Positions 12,207 through 25,578 of a stretch of 64,000 nt of DNA are shown here, in pieces. Every line of letters starts with the position of its first letter. Within the stretch, counting starts at the first letter, position 1. The DNA lies in NCBI RefSeq assembly GCF_030867145.1, contig NC_134434.1:2046001-2110000 (forward strand), written 5' to 3'. This stretch comes from Opisthocomus hoazin. Lineage: Eukaryota > Chordata > Aves > Opisthocomiformes > Opisthocomidae. The notes below the pieces were generated by a model. That model worked only from the letters and a program-made list of their open reading frames with translations. It did not search any database and had not been told where the DNA came from. The translations under genes were made by a program, and so were the position numbers.

Positions 12207-13865
12207 CTCGACTGAGCGCATTGTGAGCCACCTTTCACGGAGCACAGGACAAGATGTGCGGTGAAATTTTGGGGTGAGGGGAGAGATTTCCCACTGGGAT
12301 GGAGCTGGGAAGGAGGGCAGGCAGCTGCTGCAGCCCCCAGAGCCCCAGCAACTCAATGGGCAGGCGAAAACGGGCACATCACAAGAACTACAGAGGTGGC
12401 TCTTTGCTGCCAGCCCCAACAGCCACAAGAGCTTTGGCACAGAGATTTTTCCAGTTTAATGTCCACTCATCACTGCACCAACTCCATGTCTGACCAGGAC
12501 AGACCCACGACCCCAAACTGGGCAGCAGGACCCACCTCTCCCGCAGCACCAGCCCTGGCCTTGGTCAGGGCTTACCCTCCCACAACAGATAAACCACGAG
12601 TAAAACTCCAAAAGGCCTCGAACGTTTTGAAGTCCCACCCGACGAGCACTTGAGCAAAGTCAGAGCTTAAGGCCTCCAGAAAGCCAGCGGGACTTGGACA
12701 CCACTGAACGTGTTCCCTAACCACGACTCTCAGCCCCCTGCAGACCGAGCACCAGCCAGGAGAAGAAAAACAAATGAAAGCGAAAAGCTTGGCCTGAAAG
12801 TTCACAAAAAAATAAAAATAATTCACTGTCTCAGTTCACAGCCGTTTAAAAAACACAAACCCAACCTGTAAACCTTCCCAAAGCAATCACATTTATTTGC
12901 AGGAGTGTTTTCAGAAGCCAGAGATACTCCGGAGTGGCCGTAGCAATGTGTTTTTAATGGTAGGTCTGCAACACCAGGAGAAGGAGGGCTGAAATGAATT
13001 TGCAAGAAATGCTTCAACAGCTCCAAATCAATGAATTCCCAAAATTTTCAGCCTGTTAGGGGATCAGCTCAGCAAGTGGCTGCCTTTGCTGAAGCGACCC
13101 AGCGCGAGCGCTGCGCCCAGCGCCTGCGCACAACTTGACGCCCGCAGCGTTTGACAAGAGCCAGGGCTGCTCCGAGCCGGCACGGCCCCACGGCACAACC
13201 CCAGCAGACCCAACAGCTACAAATCCTAATTAATCCGTAACAGCTAGGGCTAGTTAACGAGGTGCTGAGCGAGCCGTGGCAGGGGTGCTGCGTGGAGACC
13301 CGGTGCACGTCCTGCCGCCTCCCCCTTGCTGGATGCTGCCCATGGAGGAGCGACGTTCCCAGTCTCTACACCCTGTTTTGGTGGCTTGGAAAACCCCAGC
13401 TCGGGAGACTGGGGACGAGGTGGCCCCAAACACAGCAAGGAAAACCAGCCAAAAATACCTGCTGTGAAACCATTTTGTCGGCAGTGAGGGAGTTTCCAGC
13501 CCCCCCATCACTGAGCACCTCCTATTTTTCTCCCCCTTCAGCAACCCAAAGCCCATAAGACAATTAATTCAAATCATTCCCCCGCCCCAAGAACTGCTGC
13601 CCTTGTGAAAAAAAAAAAAAAAATCCATGAACCCCAGGGAAGCTTGCACCATCCCCATCTTCACCAGCCTGGGTGTTCCCACTGGGCTGCACCCCCAGGG
13701 CACGCTGGAAGCCCGATTCCCATGCAGCCCCCGGGCTCCTGCAGCCCCCGGGTTTCTCCCCAGGCCCCCTCCCCGCTGTGACAGGTTCACCTGGGGATAA
13801 ACCCCCCCCCCACCGCTCCCCAGAGCGGAGATTGAACGCAGCGATGCTAAAAAACTGCCCGGCCC

Positions 13866-13970
13866 GTTTCCATGGGTACGCGAGGCACATGTTGCTATGT
13901 GATGTTCGGCCCGTTACCATGGAGACGGCGGGGATGTCACCACGCAAGGCTTATTAGTTGCCATGGCTAT
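13866..13970. promoter_or_regulatory. Cluster of X-box (RFX-type) motifs
   Basis: Three close matches to the RFX X-box (GTTGCCATGGCAAC-like) occur in 105 bp: GTTTCCATGGGTAC at 13866-13879, GTTACCATGGAGAC at 13913-13926 and GTTGCCATGGCTAT at 13957-13970. A weaker one, GTTGCTATGTGATG, lies at 13891. The spacing of the three main motifs is 47 and 44 bp. The motif matches are seen directly; function as an enhancer is inferred. Confidence 0.45.
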
Positions 13971-15279
13971 TAAAAGGCGCTTGTCCTCTGGGGACCTCGA
14001 AGGACCAAGGCCACCAGCTTCCCCTGCACCTCTCTCCGGGATGGCACCGGCTCCCTGGGAGCCCGGCCACGCAGGTCCCCAAGGCCATGATGATGGGCTC
14101 CTCCGAGCTAAGGTAAAGAGGGGCCCCAGCCACACATTTTCCCAGGGAGAGCGGCATCACCCCCCAGGCCACCACACACCCCAGCCCATGGGGTGCCTTA
14201 CCCATACGTGACCAGAGCGTCCCAGCAACGGGGATTTATTGGCGGGGTAATGGCTGACAGAGACCCTAACTGCCAGCATGCAGGGTGAGCACGCGGAAGG
14301 GCCCGGTGGCCACCTGCCCACTGACCCCTGTTCTACCTCCCATCAGCGCAGCAGCGAGGAGAAATCTTTGCCCCGCTTTGGGGACGACTGTATGACCAAA
14401 ACCGCACGTTAGCAGGCAAAAACACAGCAGGTCGCAGCCCTTACAGACAAGGCAAAACAAATACAAGAGCATCGTCCACCCTGAGGTCCTGCAGATAGCC
14501 CTAACCTGGGCTTCCACATGGGGAACTGAAGCTAAAAAAAAAGAAAAAAAGACCCTGAGGCTGGGGTTCATCTGGGATTAGACACCCCGCTTTGCTGCAG
14601 GAGACAGCTTTGGATTTTACCCGTGCCCATGCTTCGCTGCAGCCATCGCGACAACGTGAGTGATTCTGACCCTGAGCAAGGTGCTGAGCGGAGCAGGCTC
14701 CCGTGGGACCGTCCGAGACCACAGAGCTGCTCAGTTACTCACCAAGCACCAGCACAGCAACTGCCCATAGGTTCACCTGACACACCCATGACCAGATTTC
14801 AGCCCTTCCCTCCCTCCTCCTCCTCCTGCCTTCCTCAGCCTGCTGCAAGCAGCCACACAGCACGGCACAGCCCCTGCCTGCTGTTTCCAAAGCCCACTTC
14901 CCTGAGCGTGGAGATCTCCTTGCTCCCTTCTCCAGCCCCTGCAGACACCTGGGCTGCCAGCCCGCAGGACCTCGGCACAGGATCAGACCCCCAGCCTCCC
15001 CCCACTCCCAGCATCTCCCAAGCACGGCTTCAGATCACAGCCTGGAACTTCTCCCCCTGGAATGTGATTAGAGAGACGATGGCGAGAAAGAGATGCAAGA
15101 AAGTCTTGGCTTTTATTTATTTTTACTTTTTCCCCCCTTTAGACAGGCCCAGGCCCCCGCTGCAGAGCGCCCGCACTGCCCGGGCGGGAGCACGTCTGAA
15201 CCCATCTCTATCCCACCATAAACCATTCCCCCAACAAGCTCAAAGTAGGTTTTTACCCGGCCATATAAACCCCTATGGA

Positions 15280-15560
15280 AAATACTTACATGCTTTATTA
15301 AATAAATTAAAGGTGTTATTTTCTCACCATTTTGTTAGATTTTCTAGGAAGGATATAATTTTTCATTTAACTCCATCAGACCAAAAAAAACCGCACAACT
15401 GAAAACGTATAGAGAGGTGTATTACCCTGTAGTGGAAAATTAGATTCCTCCTACACAACACTATAGGATTATTTAAATATAACATATAGGAATATAACAT
15501 GTTATTAAATTGCATAGTATCTTTCTAGAAAGACCTACAGTATACGATTCTAAAAATTAT
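15280..15560. other. AT-rich island in intron 1
   Basis: A 280-bp stretch unusually rich in A+T for this window, with runs such as TTTATTAAATAAATTAAAGG and several ATATAA words. No open frame of note and no repeat family is recognised. Such islands in long introns of channel genes are often conserved non-coding elements, but conservation cannot be judged from one sequence. Confidence 0.35.
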
Positions 15561-15744
15561 TCCCCCAAACCTATTATGTTTCAATCTAGCCCGGCTGCTT
15601 TCCTTTCTACTGCATCCTGCAAGACTTTCCCTGAAAGGTTGGGGTTTGAATTGCGTCTTGAAACGCTGCCGCAACCACGCTCCACGAACGGCTCCAAACT
15701 CCTCCAGACACGACAACCCCGAGTGGGAAACCCCTGGCCTCAGG

Positions 15745-15780
15745 CAGGGACGGACGCAGGGACGGACGCAGGGACGGACG
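15745..15780. repeat. 12-bp tandem repeat, 3 copies
   Basis: CAGGGACGGACG is repeated three times without mismatch. Confidence 0.95.
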
Positions 15781-16025
15781 CAACCCTGCTCTCCCACACA
15801 GTCAAAAAAATACTGGGAGAGGAGCCCAGCTGGGGCAGAGCTCATCCCAGCCCCCTGGCTGCATAGGCACAAAGCAATCCTGTATTTCAATTTAACCAGT
15901 CCCAGCCCTCTCTACCCCAAATAGCAGGGGGATTCAAATAGTTATCAGAGCCCCAACATTGTGCACCTGTCCTCTTCCCCCTCTGCAAGAAAAAAAAGGG
16001 TTAGGGATAAAAGTTGCCTTTAGCT

Positions 16026-16039
16026 GTTGCCATAGAGAC
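16026..16039. promoter_or_regulatory. Isolated X-box (RFX-type) motif
   Basis: GTTGCCATAGAGAC is a close match to the palindromic RFX consensus, about 2 kb from the cluster at 13866-13970. It is followed by an AT-rich stretch. Only the motif itself is seen. Confidence 0.35.
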
Positions 16040-18171
16040 TCTCCAGCTCGGCACAGAAACCCCAAATCTTGTCAAAAATGGAAAAATTTAAGATTTTAAT
16101 CAGCCAAAATGCACTGGAGGCCGGGAGCATCAATGCACATCCTTGCCTTAAGAGTCTCTGCCTTCAGATGCGTTCACCCCTCGTTTAACCACATCCAAAG
16201 AGCCGCCCAGGAGCGGGGACAGAGAGGGGAACAAAAGCAATGAAAACCCCGTCCGCTTTCGAGTATTTTCTCTCCCGGCCGAAGCAGCTTCTTGCTGGCC
16301 AGGCTGATTTCTGGACCAACAACCCACCAGCCAAGCTGTTTGTGTTCCCATTTCCTTCATCCGCTGCCAGAAAAAGAAAATAAAATTCAACAATACGAGC
16401 TAGGCAAAATATTTCCCGGAACCGCCACTATTTCTCCCATAAACTTCACCTCGCAGCCAGTGCGGCCAGCAGCAGGGGGAGGAAAAATAAAAAGAAAATC
16501 CCAACTTCTAGCACCACGAGATGTTTTTGTGACCGTCTCGAAATTGCTCTTTTCTGCTGCGTCCTCCACATTCACTCCTGACCCGACTTCCACCACGACC
16601 GCAAATCAAACACCGTGGGATAAACTCACTGCTCTGGCATTTTTGCTGCTTGGCAGAGCCCCGGCTCTGGCCGTGGCCCCCGGCTAAGACAAACACTGCC
16701 GGGAGCACTCTCCGGTGGCTGCCGTTCCCCGGCCAGCCCGGGCGGTACGCTGCGGCACGCCGAGGTGGCCAGAAAAGCCCATTTTACCACCATTTAAGAC
16801 TTGTGGTGAGTTTGGGAGGGGATGGCATCCACCCGTGGCTCGGGGATGGGGCAGTGCCTTCACCGGGCACTGGGATGCTGGGGATAACCAAAGCTGGGGA
16901 AGAGCCTCCGGTGCCAAGGGGTGTTGTGTTTCGTGCCTGAGGATACGAAGTTTGAGGAATATCAAAACAAGGAACTTCAAAAAGGAGCGGCGTTGGCCCA
17001 GGGAATGTTGTTGTATGAGCTCAGCCTCTTCCGAGCGATGGAAAAAATCACGCGCCGACCCCGGAGGGATGGCGGGAGGACTCGGTGTGCAGGGGCTGAG
17101 CTGAGACACGTGCCACCAGCACCCACCCAAGCAGCCTGGGGGGGAGCTGGGGGGGTTGCAGGCACCCATGGCAGCACCCTGCAAGAAGGGGTGCTCTCCC
17201 GCACACCCCAGCACCCCGAGCTGCTCCACAGCCCTGAAGCCAGAGAAGGACCCAGACTGGGGGCTCAGGCAGGTGCCCCCGTCAGCCCCCGTAGAGGTGA
17301 GCTTGCCGCCAGCTCGCAGCCCAGGCAGGCTGAGGTGTCTCTCCAAAACCTTCCACCACCACCGAGTCCCCATCCGCTCAGCTTCTCAGCCAGCCCCTCG
17401 CCTTTACCTGCTGCTGCACACCCAGATGCCACCGGGATGAAGGTTTATTTGCTTTCCACTAACCCCATCCCTCCCGGCAGTGGGGGATGCATCCACACCA
17501 CCATCAGCTCCTCCAGAAACCAAGAGCTGGAGTCAGGACCCAGCTGGCAAGAGGGCACTGGAAGGAGATGGTGCAGATGGGGAGTGACAGGCTAAAAGAG
17601 CCACTCCAGCACTGGCTCACCTTTGGAAACAAGATGACTTCAGCTTGAAGGTCACTGGGAGAGGAGTTTCGCGACTCCCTGTCCACACATTTGCTCTTCT
17701 TCAACTGCAAAAGCAGGTCTCCCACCATGCTGCCATGCCCTGGGCTCTGCCCAGCCCACGGCGTGTGTGCAACCTGGCAACTGCCCTGGACCCCTGGCCA
17801 CTCTCAGGCTCAGGGCAAGGGCTCTGCCCCAGGGACCCCCGCTCCTCCTGCTCTGCTCTAAAGTGGCCAGGCACCCATGAGCGCAGCCAGGCACCTGCAT
17901 GGCCTTGAGCTATAGGGCTGAGGCAGAAGGTGCCATCTCTGGTCCCCAGATAAAGCCTATGGACCACTCCGAACGGGAGTCGCCAAATGCAGGGAAAGGC
18001 TCCCAAACGCCCCTCGTCACCCGGCCCCCAGCGCTCCCCATCCCCCCCGAGCAGCTCCCTCGCCTGCTTTCTCTCTTGCTGTGCCTGTGCGTGGGTGTAT
18101 TTGGAAACGAGATCTTTCCAGCTGAACTGCAAAATGAAATGCAGAGATCACAACTCCTCGAATAGCTTCAC

Positions 18172-18194
18172 CGCGCGCGCACACACACACACAC
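18172..18194. repeat. (CG)n(CA)n alternating purine-pyrimidine tract
   Basis: About four CG steps run directly into about seven CA steps. Such alternating tracts can adopt Z-DNA. Confidence 0.85.
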
Positions 18195-18258
18195 CACCCT
18201 CCATCCTGCCCCCGATGCGAAACCCGGGTGATAGTAAAAAAAAAAAAAAAGAAAAGGT

Positions 18259-18294
18259 GGAAAAATCAAGGTATTCGGAAAAATCAAGGTATTC
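18259..18294. repeat. Perfect 18-bp direct duplication
   Basis: GGAAAAATCAAGGTATTC occurs twice in immediate succession, just after an A-run (18236-18250). It is probably a slippage product. Confidence 0.95.
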
Positions 18295-21200
18295 GGCAGA
18301 TGAAAGGATGGGACTTGAGGGAGGAGGAGGTGGTGGCAGCACAGCAAAGCGCTTTCTGCGCATCCTTTTGTCCCCCAATTCACCACCCGGATTCGCAGCT
18401 TGACAACCCCTCGCCCAACCCTCTGTGCTCCTGGAGCTGAGACAGCCCAGTTTCATGGGGCTACAAGAAAAGAGAAAACAAAACCCAGCAAAAAGCCAAG
18501 CCCAAAACCCAGCTGTGAGATTTGAACATCCGCTGCTGGAGGAGCCAGAGCCCATTACTGAGACGAAGGAAGAAGCATCTCCACCCTCACTGCGGGTACC
18601 TCGCGCTGGCCGTGGGCTCCTCAGCTGTTTTCCAGCCTGGTAAAAGACAGGATTCCCCTGTGCTGCTGCCATGAGCAGTTTCTGAAGAAAAAGGGGCTTT
18701 GATTTGCCCATGGTGGGGGAAATTGCTCCCAAAGGAGCAGCACGTTGGTGGCTGGGGCTGGAGAGGAAAGGCAGAGCCAGGGGAAGAGGCTGCAGGAGGG
18801 GAGAAGGACGTGCTCCATCCCAAGGGATGGGCTGGCAGGGTAAATACAAGCACCCTAACAAATACCCCCACCCTAGCAACGCCTAACCCAGGCAAGGGGA
18901 TGCTCCAGGGCCTGGAGCAATGGCCGAGGGGCAGGGGAGGAGCAGGGGTTGGGGCTCAGAGCACCGCTTGCCCTACTCGGGGACTTCTCCGCTAACACGA
19001 GCTGTCCCGGAGAACGGGGTCAACACGCGCTGCCATAAGGAGTCACGCAGGCGGCGAGTTATCCCCTACGCAAAACAGAGCCCAGGAGCTGCGAAAGCAA
19101 CGGCCGCCTTAGCTAGAAGAAGGTCATACCACCACGGCTCAGCCACCCAGCGATATTCCATGGTCCTCATGAGGGGACCATGACAGGCCAGCTTGGCCCA
19201 AGCCCTCCCCACACCATGAGCTTCCCAAGCTGCTGACCCCACATGCACCCACACACACATACCCATGCCCAGGACACCGAGAAGGCCACCCGCCCTGCAC
19301 GGGGCGTGCCGAGCCACGAAATGCCCCGTGCCAGCCCCACGGCCAGCATCGCTGCGGTGCCCAGGGTCGACGTCACCTCCGCTGCATCACCCAGAGCAGA
19401 GCATCCGCAGGCATCAAGAGCTGAAAGGGAAGACCTCGCTCTTCTGCCCAGGCTCGTGGATACCCGAACCCCTTGGCCAGTGCTGTTGAGGGGCGTGCTA
19501 AGACCCCCCAGGTTATCGCACCAAGCCATTCTCAACCCCCAAACAACTGCCCGAGGGGGACAAAATCCCAGGCAGAGGGAAAAAGGGAGCGGATCAGAGT
19601 ACGGGGCTCCAGCTGTGATCCATCCCAACCCCGGAGCCGAGGACCTTCACCCGTGCCTCTCCCCCGAGCCAAATCGGGCTACGCGCCCTCCAGCACTGAA
19701 CCGGCCAGAGGATTACAAACAATAAAGCGATTTATGAGAGGCAGAGGCCTTCAAGATTTATGCCGTACGCTCACAGTAAAGTGCAAACACATTCCCCTCT
19801 GCACGTGGCTGGGTCCTTTGTCAGAGGAATGTGGATTTTTGACCCCAGAAGTCAGGATGAGTCTCCAAAGGAGCATCAGAGAGAGACCTGCGCTGCGACC
19901 CCGAGCAGATTATGGTCTCAGGGGTATATCCCGAGACATATTTATGGTCCTCCAAAGCAAGATAAGTCAATAACCACATACAGTAGCAGTTACAAGTCAG
20001 ATATTAATTTAATTCCTCTCCTCCCTGTCTGCCCAAATAAGCATTAATTCAATGGAACACTAGGGCCCCTTTATTTATCTTTCTTACTGGGCTTTCTGCT
20101 TTTTTCCCCGTTAAGGCAGGATTGCTATAGTCAGGCTATCTAGACACAACGGTTCCCAAATTAAAGATACTCTGCATCCGACACGGGCACAGGGACCGCC
20201 AGCCTGGACCCGGGTTTCACGCTATTAGCAGCTAACGCCGACACGGAGGAGGCTGGTTAAGGCACAGCCCACCATATGCACTTGAAAGCCTTAATTCAAC
20301 CCGCAGCAAAAGGAACATTTTATTCTTATGGACCCCGGGGCTGAGCAGGAGCCAAGATGTTTGCTCCCCTCCACAGGATCCAGCCCCGGGGGCTATGCCC
20401 CCCCCCCCAGGCAGCGCTCCCACCACCCCCCAGAGCCGGGCTCCTCCCAAGTCTAGTCTCTCAACCTAGAGCTAAAAATGAACCTTATTCATGATTAACA
20501 TCTATATTTGCATAGCGTGGCTGGCAGCTTAACACCAAATAAATGTTTTGGCAGAGGGAGTCACAGGCATGGGGGCGAGCCCTGCCCTCCAGAAGGGAGC
20601 TTCAGCCTCGCCATGGGTTAATGTGCACTTTCTAATTGAATTAACAAATCATTAACAAGTCCCCTTCGCCATCTGGGCAGGGGAGGGCTCTGCCTTGGGT
20701 TGCTCTGGCCACCAGCATCTCGGGAGTGAGCAGCAGCAGTCAATAACGCCGTAGGAGTGAGTGCTGAACCTGACCTGATTAAGTTACGAATGACAGGAAA
20801 TCCTGAAGGCATCACCCCCCCAGGCTGCCAAGGTGCCCGAATCCCCGCGGATCCCCTCGCCCAGCTCTGCCGCCGCCGGCTGCGGGTTTGCCTTCAGCCC
20901 CGGGGTTAGGGAACAGCTCGAGGCTGGTTCGGTGGATTCACCAGGGGAAATCTCTTGGAAGAGACCCAAATTAGAGATAAATATAAGGATGCTTTGCATC
21001 AGGAACCCTGTAAGTGTGGGGCTAGTGTCTGGATTACAGTAAATAAATCTCCTTTTCTTTATGAGCTTGTCTGTGCCAAGCTCCCATCTCTCGCCCATCA
21101 CCTGCTTTAGCATTTTGTTCCCATTTTCCAACCCCTCCTGCCCTCACCCCGGGGTGTCACATCCCGGCAGAGGGAGAGGGAAAGCAGGGAGGACACGAGC

Positions 21201-24200
21201 TACATAAAACCCCCCACCAAACCACAGCCAGTCCCTTCCGCCTAGGAAGCACGTTAAAAATCCCAACCAAAACCACGTTTCAGGCACCGCAGCCAAACCA
21301 ATAGACAATTTCCATCCACTTGTGACTAACCGGTGAACTTCTGAGGGCTGAGTCACGGGCACGTCTCGGTCCCACGCACGCGTGTGCAGCCCCGGCTTGG
21401 GGCTCACCCTGGGACCAGCCCGGCCGTGCTGCACCTCGGGCACGCGCTGCTGCTCCTGGCACCCCGACAGCCCGTTTCCCGTCAGGCAGTAACCAGCGCC
21501 ATGGCAGCCATCACGGAGATCCAGCCTGAAAGTTGCTCTCAGCAAATATTCAGGCTGAAATATGTGCTTTCTCCATCTGCTCAAAGCCTCTTTGCTGGGG
21601 CTTTGGTAGGAAGCAGATGTGAGAGCATCCCAAAGCACGATCGGTCGTTACTCACTCCGTTATATAAAACCATGAGAATTTCCTTCTTTTATTTTTTTTC
21701 TTCCGTTTCTCAGCACCAGGCGAGATTCCTGGGTGAGAGGCCAAGGCTGGCGAAAGGCAAAGCCAAACAAACCCAGGTTGGGGGAAACCTCCGTGTGCAT
21801 CACCAACCAAAGGGAGTATTTCACATTTAGGTCGCTCAGCGGAGAGCCAAGGCGCCGGGGAAGGGAAAGCCACGATCTGGCCTCGTAATAAACCCAGAAA
21901 CACTTAGGCCTCCTAATTAACTAGGCAATTCAACCCCCTCCAAACCACAGCGAAGCTTCAAAGCCCTCCCAACCTGACTCCGGATGCTCCTTCCCTGGTT
22001 CCCCATGGACATCTCTGCTCCCCCGGACCCTCCTCCCCATCCCCAGCAGCCAGCAAAGCTACCAGGGGCAAAGGCTCCCCGGGGCTCCTCTTCCAAGGGA
22101 AAATGATTTCATGATCCAAATGAAAAAGCCATCAGGGAGGTTCGTTTTTGCCAAAGGTTTTGCTCCGTTCCAGCAAAACAGTAGGAAAAGCAAAGGAGAG
22201 CTGAGCGAGACCTGGGCAGGGAACCTGGGGCAATCAAAAACCTCGTCTTCTCTGCATGGAAAAAAAAGTGAAATGGAGTTTAAAGTAAAAATAGGAAAGA
22301 AGCATTTTTCAGCACGCCGCCAAAACTTCTGCAGGGGGTGCGGGGGGAGAAGAAAGCAGGGAATTTTCTATGCATCATAAAATCCCGGGCATTTCCAGCC
22401 CGGCTCCAACACCCAGCGCTACTGAACAGGGGAGCGAGCACAAAAACCGATCAAGCCAAGAGCAGCGAGTCTGCCCGGATCAGCCGGGGGACACATCGGC
22501 CCCATGGACAAGCGGCAGCTGGGGTGCTCCAGCCCCATCCCATATGGCCTCCTGCCTGTCCGAGCCCCCCAGTCCCAGCCACCCTGCCTCGGCTCCCGGC
22601 CCCAGACGCAAAGCAGGGCTCCGGAGATGGCCCCCACCGCCCCGCCTGGGAGCCCTTGTTCCGGATTTCCTACAAGGAGCCAAAGCAGAGCTGTCCCTGA
22701 GGAAGAGCAGGGACCCCGGGCAGGATGGGGCCACCCCTCCCGGCTGGGGCTCCCCGCGCCGGGATGACATAACCACGAACTGCATGAGGCCGAGCCTTTT
22801 GTCTGCGCGCCGGGAGAGAGGGAGGGAAAGCAAGAAAGGAAGAAAGAAAGAGAACTTCTGGAAGTCATTACGCTTCCCCTGCTCCAGTCTCCTTTTTGGC
22901 AGACAGCATCCCTCTCCCCTTCCCTCCCCTCCCCCCAGCCAGCTTCAAAATGCCAGCCTATGATTTTTAAATGAGAAAAAGCTGCGCTGTACTCCAGCAC
23001 TTGGATAAACTCCTACACAAACTTCCAGATGTGACACAAGCGCCTGGAAGAGGGAATTCGCACAAGAATCTCCTTAACGCACACAAGCAGGGAGCAAAGG
23101 AAGCGCCCGGCTGCCGGCACGGCCGGGCGATGGACGGGTCCAGAGATGCCCGGGGGGATGCGGCGTTGTTACCGAGATCAGGACCGAGCGGCTCCCGGCT
23201 CTGCTGCGGACGCTGCAGCCAGAGGGGTGCTGGCCGCTGCGCCCAGCTCCAGGAGGCGAATACCGCCCGCTGCTCCTGCCCAGCGTGCTCCCGAAGGGGT
23301 CGTGAGCAGCAGGGAAGAGGGTTTGCAGTCATTTGTCCCCCAGGATGGCAGAAATAACCCCCCCCACCTTCACACCGCCGTTGGTGAAAGGCGATGGGTT
23401 CCGCTTCCCTGTGGGACCCTCGCACGGGAGCTGCCGTGAGCCCAGGGATGCAGCAGCGCTGAGCAGCAGGGTGCTCAGTCCCGGCCGAGGGGCTGCGGGA
23501 CCCCCCCCCCCAGCCTGGCATCAGCTGGGCAAGTGGTGTTTCTCGTTTTCCCCCCCAGGAGCTGAGGAAGGGGCACGGGGCTGGCGGAGGCTCGGCCATA
23601 GCGGCAGCGTTTCCCTCTGCCCGGGGAGGAGTGCGAGGCACCCAACGGTGAACCGGGTCACAGCGGAGAAACAAGTTCAGGTGCCCTGGAATGGATCAGA
23701 TGCAGGTGAAGCAAATGGATTCTGACTCCTTTGCAGGGTTTCTAAATCAAAACAAGATCCCTTTCGGGTCCAGCCTCTCAAAAAGAAGCATTTTTCTTTG
23801 TTAAACCCAGAAGTGATGTTGGAACAGATGCACTGAACTTTAAAGGACACTGCATGCGCTCTCCTCTCCAAACGCACCCTTTCAATTAAAAAAAAAAAAT
23901 CATATTCTTAACTCTGTGCTATAGGCTGAGCCCTCCAAACACCAGCAGCACACACAGTGCCCAGCTCTCCCACAAGCTGGCACAGCTGAGGAGGGGGTGA
24001 GGACCCCAAGCAACCACCGCCATGACGAGGGTCCCAGCCGCCCACTGCGGGCATCCCCATGGGAGAACTTCCAGAGGTACCACGGCGGTTGGGAAGCCCA
24101 AACCACAGCACAGAGAGTTCAGTTCTCATCCCCACCACGCAGGAGGCTCCTCGCTCCGGTGTGGTCAGACGCACGGACGTGTCCCTCTAGAAGATGCGGA

Positions 24201-24707
24201 GCAGTGCCAGCATGCAGACCCACGGGGCTCGGGGTGAACTCTGTGGATGAGGGCCCACAGACCCCCTCGGCAGGACCGCTGCTGCCTTCCACGATGCGCC
24301 GAGCTCCGGCACGGCGGCTCCAGCCATCCCATGAGCCAGCCAGCGCAGACCTCAGCTATGCCTTGGCGTGAGGCCCCGAGGGCTCCGGGCCCGCTCCTGG
24401 AGGCCGCCGGCCATCTGCAGCTCTGCCGACTTCCAGCGAGAGCTGGGGGCACTCGGCAGCTCCCCAGGATGGAGCCTTTGATCATCCACCTCTCGCTAAT
24501 GGGAAGCAAGCGGAGCCGTGCGAGACGGCTGCTGGAAGAGCCCTCTGGGTTTTATTGAAGACCAAAGGCAGGTCTGGTTGCCATGACCGGATCGCGACGC
24601 GTTTCTTTCCTAAACCCATTTTCAAAACCCAAATCCCTGGGACCGTGCACCAGAGCGGCCAGGCGAGACAGCAGCACTCCTCCCAGTGCCAGCCAAACCT
24701 CCCCCTC

Positions 24708-25578
24708 CCCAGCAAGGGCATTCACAGAGCTGCCCTTCGCCCTCTGAACCAGGAGGAAAAGATGGGATTTCAACCAGTTATTCACAGAGCTGCCCTTCAC
24801 CCTCTGAACCAGGAGGAAAAGATGGGATTTCAACCAGGCATTCACAGAGCTGCCCTTCACCCTCTGAACCAGGAGGAAAAGATGGGATTTCAACCAATTT
24901 GGGGGCATCTCCCCAGCAAGGGCATTCACAGAGCTGCCCTTCACCCTCTGAACCAGGAGGAAAAGATGGGATTTCAACCAATTTGGGGGCATCTCCCCAG
25001 CAAGGGCATTCACAGAGCTGCCCTTCACCCTCTGAACCAGGGGGAAAAGATGGGATTTCAACCAGGCATTCACAGAGCTGCCCTTCACCCTCTGAACCAG
25101 GAGGAAAAGATGGGATTTCAACCAGGCATTCACAGAGCTGCCCTTCGCCCTCTGAACCAGGAGGAAAAGATGGGATTTCAACCAATTTGGGGGCATCTCC
25201 CCAGCAAGGGCATTCACAGAGCTGCCCTTCACCCTCTGAACCAGGAGGAAAAGATGGGATTTCAACCAGGTATTCACAGAGCTGCCCTTCACCCTCTGAA
25301 CCAGGAGGAAAAGATGGGATTTCAACCAATTTGGGGGCATCTCCCCAGCAAGGGCATTCGCAGAGCTGCCCTTCACCCTCTGAACCAGGAGGAAAAGATG
25401 GGATTTCAACCAGGCATTCACAGAGCTGCCCTTCACCCTCTGAACCAGGAGGAAAAGATGGGATTTCAACCAATTTGGGGGCATCTCCCCAGCAAGGCCA
25501 TTCACAGAGCTGCCCTTCACCCTCTGAACCAGGAGGAAAAGATGGGATTTCAACCAATTTGGGGGCACCTCCCCAGAA
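24708..25578. repeat. Compound minisatellite, 12 units of 60 bp with optional 24-bp insert
   Basis: The core 60-bp unit runs from CATTCACAGAGCTGCCCTTC to GGGATTTCAACCA. After units 3, 4, 7, 9, 11 and 12 a 24-bp spacer (ATTTGGGGGCATCTCCCCAG followed by CAAG) is present, giving 84-bp units. The order of short and long units is irregular. Both lengths are multiples of three and no frame contains a stop, so frames of 308 to 380 codons stay open on both strands. These are by-products of the repeat, not genes. Confidence 0.97.

Larger units (their letters stand above)
12207..24707 (-). other. CACNA1G: CACNA1G intron 1, central part
   Basis: There is no recognisable exon across 12.5 kb. AT-rich islands occur at about 12760-12900, 15270-15560, 16060-16120, 19960-20110, 20460-20660 and 23740-23910, with GC-rich DNA between. 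Short repeats and X-box motifs are listed separately. Frames longer than 200 codons (for example plus 14623-15402, minus 16684-17373, plus 16921-17595, minus 18148-18879, minus 22967-23674) have no known domain and mutually overlapping counterparts. Confidence 0.55.

Noticed and set aside
18148-18879. 243-codon minus-strand frame
   Set aside because: It contains the translated CA repeat and A-run, and no domain was recognised.
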